Origin: Fimenecus sp045613065
GTDB lineage: Bacteria; Bacillota; Clostridia; Oscillospirales; Acutalibacteraceae
Direction: 5' to 3'
DNA length: 36,154 bases
Assembly: GCA_045613065.1 (NCBI GenBank)
Contig: JAZLAH010000071.1
Span: 1 to 36,154 of the forward strand
Made by a program: the position numbers and the translations under genes. Under the pieces are notes generated by a model. It was not told the origin of the DNA and ran no database searches. It was given only the letters and a program-made list of their open reading frames with translations. This document shows, piece by piece, positions 1 to 6,909 of this stretch; the stretch's first letter is position 1, and every line of letters starts with the position of its first letter.

Positions 1-52
1 AGAAATTGACAAGGGTCTTGCAATTCTCAAAAACATTATCGAAGAGGTATAA
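1..52 (+). CDS. argD: C-terminal end of acetylornithine aminotransferase (probable), cut by window start
   Basis: An open frame enters from the left edge and stops at TAA 50-52. The visible residues are EIDKGLAILKNIIEEV, which resembles the last helix of ArgD-type class III aminotransferases. Only 16 residues are visible, so identity rests mainly on position: it ends 3 bases before argF, and argD-argF adjacency is common in arginine operons. The argF ribosome site (AGAGG, 43-47) lies inside its last codons, so the two are translationally coupled. Confidence 0.55.
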   Translation, partial: EIDKGLAILKNIIEEV

Positions 53-55
53 ACT

Positions 56-967
56 ATGAAACATCTTTTAAGTATGCTTGCTCTTTCAACTGAAGAAATC
101 ACAGATATTCTTAATCTTGCTGACCAGTTGAAATATGAAAATAAAAATAATATCAAACATCATCGTCTTGAAGGACAGACTCTTGGTATGATTTTCCAGA
201 AATCATCAACAAGAACAAGAGTATCATTTGAAACAGGTATGTATCAGCTTGGTGGTCAGGCACTTTTCCTTTCAAATCGTGACCTCCAGATTGGTCGTGG
301 TGAACCAATCCAGGATACAGCAAGAGTTCTTTCTCGTTACCTTGATGGTATTATGATTAGAACTTTTGAACAGAGTGAAGTTGAAAATCTTGCAAAGTAT
401 GGTTCTATTCCAATTATCAATGGTCTTACTGACTTCTGTCATCCTTGTCAGGTGCTTGCTGACCTTATGACAGTTCGTGAACACAAAGGTCACCTTGATG
501 GACTTAAAATGACATATATCGGTGATGGTAACAATATGGCAAACTCACTTATCGTCGGTGGTCTTAAAATGGGTATGGATGTTACAGTTGCTTGTCCTGA
601 AGGCTTTGACCCTGATAAGAGAGTTCTTAAATTCGCACAGGAAAATGGCCATTTCGGTCTTTATCGTGACCCTGTTGAGGCTTGTGCAGGTGCTGATGTA
701 ATCTTCACAGACGTTTGGGCATCAATGGGTCAGGAAGAAGAAGCAGCATATCGTAAGCAGGTGTTTGGTGGTATTTATCAGATTAACCATAAGACACTTG
801 AAGCTGCAAATCCAAGCTGTATGGTACAACATTGTCTTCCTGCACACCGTGGTGAAGAAATCACAGAAGAAGTATTCGAATCACATGCAGACGAAATCTT
901 CGACGAAGCAGAAAACAGACTTCACGCACAGAAAGCTGTTATGGTTACACTTATGGAACGCAAATAA
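56..967 (+). CDS. argF: Ornithine carbamoyltransferase
   Basis: This cytoplasmic enzyme makes citrulline from ornithine and carbamoyl phosphate in arginine synthesis. The 303-residue protein has the usual length. It carries the carbamoyl-phosphate loop STRTR at about 51-55, HPCQ at 129-132, the ornithine SMG loop in DVWASMGQE near 219-227, and HCLPAHRGEE near 259-268. These motifs separate it from aspartate carbamoyltransferase. The start ATG follows AGAGG in the end of the upstream frame. The gene ends at TAA directly against a GCAAAAT-type repeat arm and then a strong hairpin terminator, so it is the last gene of the arginine operon here. A catabolic (arcB) role cannot be excluded from sequence, but the argD-like neighbour favours biosynthesis. 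Confidence 0.96.
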   Translation: MKHLLSMLALSTEEITDILNLADQLKYENKNNIKHHRLEGQTLGMIFQKSSTRTRVSFETGMYQLGGQALFLSNRDLQIGRGEPIQDTARVLSRYLDGIMIRTFEQSEVENLAKYGSIPIINGLTDFCHPCQVLADLMTVREHKGHLDGLKMTYIGDGNNMANSLIVGGLKMGMDVTVACPEGFDPDKRVLKFAQENGHFGLYRDPVEACAGADVIFTDVWASMGQEEEAAYRKQVFGGIYQINHKTLEAANPSCMVQHCLPAHRGEEITEEVFESHADEIFDEAENRLHAQKAVMVTLMERK

Positions 968-969
968 GC

Positions 970-1148
970 GCAAAATGCAAAACGCAAAGCGCACAGTGAA
1001 AGGGACGAGTAATTTCGTCCCTTTTTATTTGTGTAAACTATAATTTATCGCTCTATTTTAATTATGTTTCTTTGGCTCCCTATGACGAGGGAGGCATTAT
1101 AATTGCAACGCAGTTCCGACATTTTGTATTTTGCACTTTGAATTTTGC
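970..1148. mobile_element. Heptad-arm inverted element (copy 1), downstream of argF
   Basis: The left arm 970-997 is four 7-nt units (GCAAAAT, GCAAAAC, GCAAAGC, GCACAGT). The right arm 1121-1148 is the same family in reverse (ATTTTGT, ATTTTGC, ACTTTGA, ATTTTGC). The interior holds the argF terminator, TTGGCTCCC at 1072-1080, GACGAGGGAGGC, and the core GCAACGCAGTTCC at 1105-1117 just before the right arm. The same interior order recurs at 6990-7038. No open frame of note is present. The mobile nature is inferred from dispersed, paired, inverted copies; target duplications were not seen. Confidence 0.6.
1001..1027 (+). terminator. Rho-independent terminator of argF
   Basis: AGGGACGA (1001-1008) pairs perfectly with TCGTCCCT (1015-1022) across a 6-nt loop, followed by a T tract (1022-1026). 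It lies 33 bases after the argF stop. The GGGACGA/TCGTCCC stem recurs at two other places in the window. Confidence 0.85.
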
Positions 1149-1151
1149 ATT

Positions 1152-1184
1152 AAAAAAAGCCTCCCAATTGGGAGGCTTTTTGTC
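1152..1184 (-). terminator. Terminator of the nan operon (may act in both directions)
   Basis: A perfect stem AAGCCTCCC/GGGAGGCTT with a 4-nt AATT centre spans about 1157-1178, with A-runs on one side and T-runs on the other. It sits just after the minus-strand stop at 1187 and faces the right arm of the repeat element, so it could also stop transcripts arriving from argF. Confidence 0.85.
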
Positions 1185-1186
1185 AT

Positions 1187-2113
1187 TTATTTAACCCATT
1201 TTGCAACGGCTGTTTCAACAAGTTCTACAACCTTATCAACGATAACTTCGTCACCGTCCTGAAGATTGAGGAGAGGTTCTCTTACGCCACCGAGTTCAAG
1301 TCCAGCTCTCTTTTTAAGAGCAGCCTTTGCAGTTGCGTACATATTGCCTTTTGTTGAGCACATTGTGTAGATAACTTCGTTAATGTCATCCTGTAATTCG
1401 TGGATGTTCTTAACATCACCGTTTTTAATCTTTTCATTGAGTTTAACGAAAAGTTCAGGCATAACACCGTATGTACCACCGATACCACCTTCAGCACCGA
1501 TAAGCCGACCACCAACGAACTGTTCATCAGGACCATTGAAGATTACAACTTCACGATTGTTCATTTTTGCCTGACGACGGAACATCTGGATATCCTGAAT
1601 TGGCATTGATGAGTTCTTAACACCAACTACTCTTGGATTTTTAAGCATTTCTTCAAACAATGGCATTGTAAGTGCAACACCTGCAAGCTGAGGAATGTTG
1701 TAAATAACATAATCTGTGTTTGGTGCTGCTGCTGAAATGTCATTCCAGTATTTTGCAATAGCCTTTTCAGGAAGTCTGAAGTAAATTGGAGGAATTGTAG
1801 CAATAGCATCAACTCCAAGTGATTCAGCATGACGAGCAAGCTCACAGCTGTCCTTTGTGTTGTTACAAGCAACGTGAGCAATGATTGTGATTCTGCCCTT
1901 GTTAGCTTCCATAACTGCTTCAAGTGTCTTTTTTCTATCTTCAACACTTAAATAGATACATTCACCTGATGAACCGCCAACGTAAAGACCGTCAACACCT
2001 TTTTCGATAAGGAATTCAACTAATGCTTTTGTTCCTTCAACTGAAACATCACCATTTTCATCATAACATGCATAAAACGCAGGGATGACACCCTTATATT
2101 TTTCAAGACTCAT
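1187..2113 (-). CDS. nanA: N-acetylneuraminate lyase (DapA/NanA family aldolase)
   Basis: This 308-residue class I aldolase cleaves N-acetylneuraminate (sialic acid) to N-acetylmannosamine and pyruvate. The TIM-barrel signatures are visible: carboxylate loop GGSSGE at 46-51, catalytic Tyr138 in VIYNIP, and Schiff-base Lys166 in VVGVKNSS. The family also contains DapA and related aldolases. The assignment to NanA rests on the adjacent N-acylglucosamine 2-epimerase gene, 5 bases upstream, which uses ManNAc. Its ribosome site AGAGG lies within the last codons of that gene, so the pair is coupled. No sialic-acid transporter or kinase lies in the window. Substrate specificity is therefore inferred. 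Confidence 0.85.
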   Translation of the reverse strand: MSLEKYKGVIPAFYACYDENGDVSVEGTKALVEFLIEKGVDGLYVGGSSGECIYLSVEDRKKTLEAVMEANKGRITIIAHVACNNTKDSCELARHAESLGVDAIATIPPIYFRLPEKAIAKYWNDISAAAPNTDYVIYNIPQLAGVALTMPLFEEMLKNPRVVGVKNSSMPIQDIQMFRRQAKMNNREVVIFNGPDEQFVGGRLIGAEGGIGGTYGVMPELFVKLNEKIKNGDVKNIHELQDDINEVIYTMCSTKGNMYATAKAALKKRAGLELGGVREPLLNLQDGDEVIVDKVVELVETAVAKWVK

Positions 2114-2118
2114 TTTAA

Positions 2119-3315
2119 TTAACCTCTTTCTTCAATTTCTTCTAACATTTTGTCAAGCATAATAAGACATCTTGGTACATGGAAAGGACCTTTGAATGTT
2201 GAACCGATACAAGCAGGAAGTGTAGGATTACCGTCACGACGGAGATAGCCATACCATTCACCACAAGGAGCAACAGCAAACTTGTCTTTTGTATAATCAA
2301 CTAACTGATTGAAAATATTGAGATATTTTTCATCGTTAGTATCTCTGTAAATCATAAGAGCAGCAATAAGTGCCTCGTTATGTGGCCACCAGAGTTTCAT
2401 ATCATGTTCATAAGCCTCAGGTGGGTTGCCAAGACAATCGAAGAAGTAAAGAATACCACCGAATTCCTTGTCCCAGCCTTTCTCAAATGCCATATCGAAA
2501 ATCTCAACAGCCTTTGCGTGCAATTCCTTGTCACCTGTCTGGTTTGCTCTTTCCATAAGGAACCAGCTACATTCAATATCGTGACCTGGGTTTACAACTC
2601 TGCCTTCAGTAACGTTAAGTCTTGGTGTACCATCAAGAGCAACTGACTCAAGTGTGCAACCTAAATCTTTCTTAACGTGATACTTGAAAATGTCCTCAAC
2701 ACATTCGTCAGCACGCTTGTTGTAAATCTCAGCATTTTCAGGGTCAACACGAAGCATAACAGATGTAACGTTGAGAATAATCATAGGAATACCGAGTGCT
2801 CTGCCTGTACGTGTTTCAGGGTCAGTCTTTGGTCCAAGACCTGTTGGGTCAGCCATTCCGTGATTAAGATTCCAGTACATATCGTATGCTCGTCTTGCTC
2901 TTTCAAGATGCTCTTTTTCGCCTGTAATACCATAATATTCAGCATTAGCAATACAATAAAATGCTTCTGAATAGCAATATCTTCTCTGACGAAGTGGTTT
3001 ACCGTCTTCAGTGACAGTAAAATAAAGTCTGCCGTCAGCATTTTTGTTCACACAATAATTTTCAAGGAAGTCGATACAACTTTTACTTGCTTCGAGCCAT
3101 TCCTGTTTTACGCCATAAACGTGACAAAGATGTGCAAAAGTCCATCCGCAACGACCTTGCATCCATACGCTCTTGTCAGTTGAAAAGACTTTACCGTCTT
3201 TGTCAATGCAAGTGTAAACGCCACCGTGAACCTTGTCCATACCGTTTTCGAGCCAGAAATCAGCAACGCTCTTAAGTTCGTCGGCTACCCAATTTCTTGT
3301 TTCCTTGAGATTCAT
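2119..3315 (-). CDS. N-acylglucosamine 2-epimerase (AGE/RnBP family)
   Basis: The enzyme interconverts N-acetylmannosamine and N-acetylglucosamine, which in some gut bacteria replaces the ManNAc-kinase/NanE-6P route of sialate use. The 398-residue protein has the normal length for this (alpha/alpha)6-barrel family. It contains RTGRALGIPM near 169-178, PGHDIECSWF near 243-252 and KGPFHVPR near 375-382. H245 and H379 match the two conserved catalytic histidines. No signal peptide is seen, so it is cytoplasmic. GAGGTG precedes the ATG. It is the first gene of a two-gene operon with nanA. Cellobiose 2-epimerases share the fold, but the KGPFHVPR motif and the nanA partner favour AGE. Confidence 0.88.
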   Translation of the reverse strand: MNLKETRNWVADELKSVADFWLENGMDKVHGGVYTCIDKDGKVFSTDKSVWMQGRCGWTFAHLCHVYGVKQEWLEASKSCIDFLENYCVNKNADGRLYFTVTEDGKPLRQRRYCYSEAFYCIANAEYYGITGEKEHLERARRAYDMYWNLNHGMADPTGLGPKTDPETRTGRALGIPMIILNVTSVMLRVDPENAEIYNKRADECVEDIFKYHVKKDLGCTLESVALDGTPRLNVTEGRVVNPGHDIECSWFLMERANQTGDKELHAKAVEIFDMAFEKGWDKEFGGILYFFDCLGNPPEAYEHDMKLWWPHNEALIAALMIYRDTNDEKYLNIFNQLVDYTKDKFAVAPCGEWYGYLRRDGNPTLPACIGSTFKGPFHVPRCLIMLDKMLEEIEERG

Positions 3316-3341
3316 TTATTTCACCTCGTATAAGTTAGTAT

Positions 3342-3370
3342 ATTATAACGGAAAAATTGTAACACATAAA
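3342..3370 (-). promoter_or_regulatory. Possible promoter of the epimerase-nanA operon
   Basis: On the minus strand a TATAAT lies at 3347-3342, about 27 bases before the start codon. The hexamer 17 bases upstream (TTTATG) matches the -35 consensus poorly, so only the -10 is well supported. Confidence 0.4.
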
Positions 3371-3397
3371 ATAAGCTTTGTAAAGAAATTTTAAAGT

Positions 3398-3425
3398 GTA
3401 AAATGCAAAGTGCAAAGCGTAAAAT
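3398..3425 (+). repeat. Single heptad arm
   Basis: Four 7-nt units in a row: GTAAAAT, GCAAAGT, GCAAAGC, GTAAAAT. The first and last units carry the same C-to-T variant. No partner arm or core is visible nearby. It lies between the nan operon promoter and the tRNA promoter. Confidence 0.75.
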
Positions 3426-3467
3426 GAAAAAATAATAAAAAATTCCGAAAATATTTGCAAAAAAGTG

Positions 3468-3496
3468 TTGACAAAATGAAAACGTTATATTATAAT
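3468..3496 (+). promoter_or_regulatory. Consensus promoter of the tRNA operon
   Basis: A perfect TTGACA (3468-3473) is followed after 17 bases by a perfect TATAAT (3491-3496). The predicted transcript start near 3503 lies about 24 bases before the first tRNA. Confidence 0.92.
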
Positions 3497-3526
3497 AACA
3501 AAGCCGTCGCAATGAACGGCAACTAT

Positions 3527-3603
3527 GGCGGCATAGCTTAGTTGGCTAGAGCGTCCGGTTCATACCCGGAAGGTCACAGGTTCAAGTCCCGTTGCCGCTA
3601 CCA
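3527..3603 (+). tRNA. tRNA-Met (CAT anticodon, elongator type)
   Basis: A 77-base cloverleaf: acceptor GGCGGCA pairs with TGCCGCT (one G-T), with a D-arm, an anticodon loop TTCATAC (CAT at 3561-3563), a T-arm with GGTTCAAGTCCC, discriminator A and encoded CCA. It lacks the C1/A72 mismatch of the initiator. The acceptor resembles clostridial/bacillar elongator Met rather than the lysidine-modified Ile2 tRNA, though CAT alone does not settle that. Confidence 0.93.
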
Positions 3604-3622
3604 AGGGACTGAACAAGTCCCT
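3604..3622 (+). other. Hairpin in the inter-tRNA spacer
   Basis: AGGGACT (3604-3610) pairs with AGTCCCT (3616-3622) over a 5-nt loop directly after the CCA of tRNA-Met. No T tract follows, so it is probably a processing or spacer hairpin and not a terminator. Confidence 0.5.
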
Positions 3623-3629
3623 AATATAT

Positions 3630-3704
3630 GGCCCGGTGGTCAAGCGGTTAAGACACCGCCCTTTCACGGCGGTAACACGGGTTCGATTCCCGTCCGGGTC
3701 ACCA
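3630..3704 (+). tRNA. tRNA-Glu (TTC anticodon)
   Basis: A 75-base cloverleaf with acceptor GGCCCGG/CCGGGTC, anticodon stem CCGCC/GGCGG, loop CTTTCAC (TTC at 3663-3665), T-loop GGTTCGATTCC and encoded CCA. It shares one promoter and one terminator with the upstream tRNA-Met. Confidence 0.95.
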
Positions 3705-3710
3705 CGAAGA

Positions 3711-3736
3711 AGCATCGCAGTAGCGGTGCTTTTTTC
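3711..3736 (+). terminator. Terminator of the tRNA operon
   Basis: AGCATCG (3711-3717) pairs with CGGTGCT (3724-3730, one G-T pair) over a 6-nt loop, followed by a run of six T. Confidence 0.88.
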
Positions 3737-3737
3737 T

Positions 3738-3888
3738 TTTGTAAATTTAAGAATACAAAGAATCGAACCCGAGAGGGTTTTTGCGTAAAGAAAACAGTCC
3801 GGTGGATTAGTGACGATGAAACTCTTAAACAAACGGACAAATCAATAATGGTTAATGGAATACTGAACTCTATCAGTTGGTTATACAA
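3738..3888. other. Intergenic stretch with no supported gene
   Basis: I see no gene, promoter or RNA here. Frames running through it continue from the tRNA genes on both strands and look spurious. A short segment near 3761-3778 (TCGAACCC then GGGTTT) vaguely recalls a T-arm in reverse, but no cloverleaf can be drawn. Confidence 0.5.
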
Positions 3889-4020
3889 CCACTGCAAAAA
3901 CTGCAACCGACCACTGCAAAAACTGCAACCGACCACTGCAAAAACTGCAATCGACCACTGCAAAAACTGCAACCGACCACTGCAAAAACTGCAACCGACC
4001 ACTGCAAAAACTGCAATCTA
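3889..4020. repeat. 22-bp tandem repeat, six units (iteron-like)
   Basis: Six head-to-tail units of 22 bp, each CCACTGCAAAA followed by ACTGCAACCGA or a close variant, start at 3889, 3911, 3933, 3955, 3977 and 3999. Units 1, 2, 4 and 5 end in CCGA, unit 3 in TCGA, and unit 6 in TCTA, so the array reads as a 66-bp trimer duplicated once. The two halves of each unit are themselves similar. There are no variable spacers, so it is not CRISPR. The period is about two helical turns, and a RepA_N-like gene starts 197 bases downstream, as expected of iterons; binding is inferred. Confidence 0.9.
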
Positions 4021-4044
4021 TAAATAATAATATAATTAATTTCA

Positions 4045-4078
4045 AAAATAGTTAATCGGTTAACTATTTTTATTTTTT
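4045..4078 (+). terminator. Perfect AT-rich hairpin with T tract
   Basis: AAAATAGTTAA (4045-4055) pairs perfectly with TTAACTATTTT (4060-4070) over TCGG, followed by a T-rich run. It has the form of a terminator, but nothing obvious is transcribed into it except read-through from the tRNA operon or the tandem array. It could instead be part of an AT-rich unwinding or regulatory region. Confidence 0.5.
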
Positions 4079-4157
4079 ATCAAAAGTATAGTTAAATTTA
4101 ATCTAAAATCACAGTATTATGTAAACAATTTGTTAACATTTTGACTTATTTTAAAAA

Positions 4158-4180
4158 TCGTCCCGCAAATCCTGGGACGA
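4158..4180. promoter_or_regulatory. Hairpin in the leader of the RepA_N-like gene
   Basis: TCGTCCC (4158-4164) pairs with GGGACGA (4174-4180) around a 9-nt loop. It lies 36 bases before the start codon and lacks a following T run, so it could be an attenuator or RNA-stability element. The same stem sequence occurs in two true terminators in the window (1001-1022 and 32194-32214). Confidence 0.4.
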
Positions 4181-4216
4181 AATGGCTTTTCCGCCCTATA
4201 TATGGGAGGTATTTTT

Positions 4217-4780
4217 TTGAAAAACGAATTTAATTATATGATTTGGCCTTTAGATTTGATTACAAATAAGAAATATCAAAAGTTAACTGCTAATGAAAAA
4301 ATATTATATACATTACTTTTGAACAGAAAAAATATGTCACGAAAAAATTATAAGTTTTTTTCTGACCAAAAGGGAATTTTTATTTATTACTCGCACGAAC
4401 AGATTAAAAAGCATTTATGTTGTAGTGACCACACGGTGGTAAATGCTCTTAATGAATTGGAACGAGTGGGACTTATTAGTAAGGTGCATCAGAAGAATGG
4501 TCATCCACTTAAAATTTATGTGAATGATATTTGGATGTTGGATAAGGAGACTAATTCTTTTGCTTCTAAAAAGTCGCAGGACAAGCTTTCGCAGAAACCA
4601 TATTACAATTCATTTAACAAAGAAAAAACGCACACAAACCATTCTCCGAAAGAAGAAAAGCAAGTGAGTTTTGATGTGAATATGTCGCTTACTCCGATGC
4701 AGAAAAACAGGCGTAGTTTTGGTGATGTAAAATCCAAAACAAAGAAAAAGAAGACTGAGAATAATTCTCAATCTTCTTGA
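4217..4780 (+). CDS. RepA_N-like replication initiator (chromosomal)
   Basis: I start this 187-residue protein at TTG 4217, because GGAGG (4205-4209) sits 7 bases before it; the ATG at 4202 overlaps that site and has none of its own. Residues 1 to about 105 match the RepA_N winged-helix domain of Firmicute plasmid initiators: a YQKLTANEKILYTLLLNR helix, then YYSHEQIKKHL...TVVNALNELERVGLI as recognition helix and wing. A polar linker follows, then a basic tail with SFDV at 151-154 and QKNRRSFGDVK at about 162-172. That tail is shared with the DnaD-like protein encoded nearby on the other strand. A 22-bp tandem array lies upstream and the helicase loader gene is convergent 6 bases away. DNA binding and loader recruitment are inferred. 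Confidence 0.78.
   Translation: MKNEFNYMIWPLDLITNKKYQKLTANEKILYTLLLNRKNMSRKNYKFFSDQKGIFIYYSHEQIKKHLCCSDHTVVNALNELERVGLISKVHQKNGHPLKIYVNDIWMLDKETNSFASKKSQDKLSQKPYYNSFNKEKTHTNHSPKEEKQVSFDVNMSLTPMQKNRRSFGDVKSKTKKKKTENNSQSS
4740..4775 (-). terminator. Possible terminator of dnaD-dnaC
   Basis: TGAGA (4756-4760) pairs with TCTCA (4766-4770), and the stem extends past one mismatch by AAGA/TCTT. Reading on the minus strand it is followed by a T-rich run. It overlaps the last codons of the convergent RepA_N-like gene. Confidence 0.4.
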
Positions 4781-4786
4781 TAATAT

Positions 4787-5797
4787 CTATTCTTCCGACA
4801 TAATCTGTCGTATGTCCTTGCCGATAAATTCCACAGGCTTAAATGTACCTATAATTCGTGAAGCAATGCTTTCAGGATATCTTGTTTTCAGTTCTTCAAG
4901 GTTTAAATTTGAACTTATTATTGTAGGAACACCACGAGCAACACGGCTGTTGATTATGTTGTATATTGCTGAAACAATAAATGGAGTTGAAAATTCTGCT
5001 CCCAAATCGTCAAGAATAAGTAAATCAGCATTTACTAAAACATCCTCTGTTTCAAAGGAGTCTGCTCTGCCAAATTTTTCTTTTTCGATTTTATTAAGGA
5101 ATGTTATAACTGAACCATAAAGTACATTATATCCTTTTTTTATTACTTCATTAGCAATTGCAAGAGAAAGATGTGTTTTTCCAAGACCAGTTCTGCCATA
5201 GAAATAAAGTGATGGGGAATCAGTATCAAATTTTTCTGCATATCTTTTGCAATTATTATAAACCGACAACATTTCATCGTGAGGATTTTCACCACTTATA
5301 TTGGTGTTAGGGTAATAGCTAACATCAAAATCCTCAAAACTTGAAAGCTCAAGTGGTGTCATTGTTGACATTTTCTCACTTGCATACTTTTTTAGAATCT
5401 CATTGTGACAAGAACAAAGCTTTGTGCCGTATGAAATACGACGTTCATTGTCATAATCCTCAACAACACCAGTATCCTGACATTTTTCGCAGGTGTATTT
5501 CACATCAAGGTAATCCTCAGGGAGGTTAAGTGCTTTAAGAAGATTTTTTCTTTCTTCTCTCAGCTGACTATTCTTTTGTCGGATACGATTAAGCTCTGCT
5601 TCAGCCTTTTCCTTTGGCATAGAAAATGCTCTTACAGTTTCGTGTCCTGTTTTTGCAAGCTCTGTTTCAATAAACTGAAATTCAGGGTATTTAAAACTTA
5701 ATTCATTTTTATGCTGACTTGCAGTATATTCCGCATTGTTTTTTCTATTTCTAATTTCTGCACGTGCTTTTTCGTGCAGTTCTCTTGAATATGCCAA
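4787..5797 (-). CDS. dnaC: DnaC/DnaI-type replicative helicase loader (AAA+ ATPase)
   Basis: This protein loads the replicative DNA helicase. The 336-residue product has a coiled N-terminal part and a zinc-binding cluster with Cys103, Cys106, Cys128 and Cys130 (YTCEKCQDTG ... CSCH), as in DnaI-type loaders. The AAA+ module follows, with Walker A GRTGLGKTH at 201-209, Walker B LLILDD at 259-264, sensor ISSN near 294-297 and an arginine-finger region YPESIASR near 307-314. The start is TTG at 5797, preceded by AAAGGGGG embedded in the end of dnaD. The 3-base gap shows coupling to dnaD. IstB transposition ATPases share the ATPase core but lack the zinc-finger N-terminus, and no transposase is near. 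Confidence 0.9.
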   Translation of the reverse strand: MAYSRELHEKARAEIRNRKNNAEYTASQHKNELSFKYPEFQFIETELAKTGHETVRAFSMPKEKAEAELNRIRQKNSQLREERKNLLKALNLPEDYLDVKYTCEKCQDTGVVEDYDNERRISYGTKLCSCHNEILKKYASEKMSTMTPLELSSFEDFDVSYYPNTNISGENPHDEMLSVYNNCKRYAEKFDTDSPSLYFYGRTGLGKTHLSLAIANEVIKKGYNVLYGSVITFLNKIEKEKFGRADSFETEDVLVNADLLILDDLGAEFSTPFIVSAIYNIINSRVARGVPTIISSNLNLEELKTRYPESIASRIIGTFKPVEFIGKDIRQIMSEE

Positions 5798-5800
5798 GTT

Positions 5801-6817
5801 TTATGCCCCCTTTGTTCTTTTTCTTTTTTTATTTTTTAATTCACCAAAATCTTTTCGGTTTTGTTTTGCTTGTTTTTCAGCCAATTCCACATCAAATGAT
5901 GTTTCTTTGGTTTCGTTATTTGCTTTTTGAGTCTTGCTCTGGAATTTCTTTGTTCCTTTTTCAATATCCTCAAGGGTATTAAGACCCTGTTTACGCCAAT
6001 TCTTGATTGTACCATTCATATGGCAGATATTGTTCCAAATAAGTCTGCCTGTCTGCTTTTCAACTTTCATAATGTGGAACGCTTTTTCGATTTCGTCAAT
6101 GCCATAACCCCAACGGAGCCATTCGCAGAAGATTTCCATAACAGCAAAAGTTGGTGCAGATGTGTCGTTATTTGTTCTTACAGCAAGTTCACGGAAAACT
6201 GAAAGTGCTTTTTCAGTTTCATTTATGTAATCGTCGGCTGAAACCAAGTCTGTAATTCCATTTTCAGCCCAATATTTTGCAATTTTGAGAATGTCGTTCT
6301 GACTTGTGTTGTCAATGCTCTGTGCAAAGTGGAGAAGACAGTTTGCAACGTCAGGTGTAATTCCGTAACGATATACAACTGAATAAATTGTGCATTGCAT
6401 ACTGTAACCCAATGTTCTGCCTAAAATTTCTTGTGCCTCGTTGAAAAGACGCTTCATTGCACCGTTTTTCTTGAGAATTTTTTCAATTTCAGCCTGATTA
6501 GGGTTTGTGAAATGAATTTCAGGAAGAGGAGTTTTCACTTTTTCAGGTGTTGCAATCTGCTTTTCGGTTTTAACAGGTGTTTTGATTTCTTCACTCTGTA
6601 AAATTCCGTTGTCAGTCCAGTATTCAACACATTCTTTAACTGTACCGAGAGAAAGATTTGTAATTTTTGTGATTTCTTCTATTGAAATTTCAGGATTTCT
6701 GAAAATAGCGATAATGACCTTTAACTGTTCACCACTTGCAAACTTAAGCCCTTTGTCTGCAATTTCTGTTGGTAACGAAAACATTGATGAATACACTTTT
6801 GGTGAAATTTTGAACAT
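5801..6817 (-). CDS. dnaD: DnaD-domain replication initiation protein
   Basis: DnaD/DnaB-type proteins remodel origin DNA and bring the helicase loader. I choose ATG 6817 (338 residues), because AGGAGG lies 7 bases upstream; an upstream TTG at 6841 would include that site. The N-terminal winged-helix part covers about 1-75 (QLKVIIAIFRNPEISIEEI). A linker rich in Lys, Thr and Pro covers 76-102. Two DnaD-like (DDBH2) repeats cover about 105-200 (ending KYWAENGI) and 205-285 (ending IKNWRKQGL). The C-terminus is basic, with SFDV at 307-310 and KQNRKDFGELK at about 318-328, nearly the same tail as the RepA_N-like protein. It is first in an operon with dnaC. Confidence 0.88.
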   Translation of the reverse strand: MFKISPKVYSSMFSLPTEIADKGLKFASGEQLKVIIAIFRNPEISIEEITKITNLSLGTVKECVEYWTDNGILQSEEIKTPVKTEKQIATPEKVKTPLPEIHFTNPNQAEIEKILKKNGAMKRLFNEAQEILGRTLGYSMQCTIYSVVYRYGITPDVANCLLHFAQSIDNTSQNDILKIAKYWAENGITDLVSADDYINETEKALSVFRELAVRTNNDTSAPTFAVMEIFCEWLRWGYGIDEIEKAFHIMKVEKQTGRLIWNNICHMNGTIKNWRKQGLNTLEDIEKGTKKFQSKTQKANNETKETSFDVELAEKQAKQNRKDFGELKNKKRKRTKGA

Positions 6818-6853
6818 ATCTTTCCCTCCTTTACCCGACAATGTGGGACAATA

Positions 6854-6882
6854 AGTATATCATATTATTCGTTTATTTGCAA
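6854..6882 (-). promoter_or_regulatory. Promoter of dnaD-dnaC
   Basis: On the minus strand TTGCAA (6882-6877) and TATACT (6859-6854) are separated by 17 bases, with the predicted start close to the dnaD ribosome site. Confidence 0.65.
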
Positions 6883-6909
6883 TCACAAGATGTAGTGTAT
6901 CATACAAAT

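Noticed and set aside
3889..4020. CRISPR array
   Set aside because: The units are contiguous and identical along their length, with no spacers of unique sequence and no cas genes nearby.
3542..4027. Open frames across the two tRNA genes and the tandem array (also minus-strand 3560-3832 and 3664-4002)
   Set aside because: They read through tRNA sequence in sense or antisense, giving the well-known spurious peptides of the DGNRTRV and RTGIEPV type. The remainder is translated 22-bp repeat. None has a ribosome site.
3889..6882. Prophage or plasmid replication module
   Set aside because: No integrase, recombinase, structural, partition or lysis gene is present, and dnaD-dnaC of this form are core chromosomal genes. 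I keep only the narrower suggestion of a plasmid-type initiator with iteron-like repeats.
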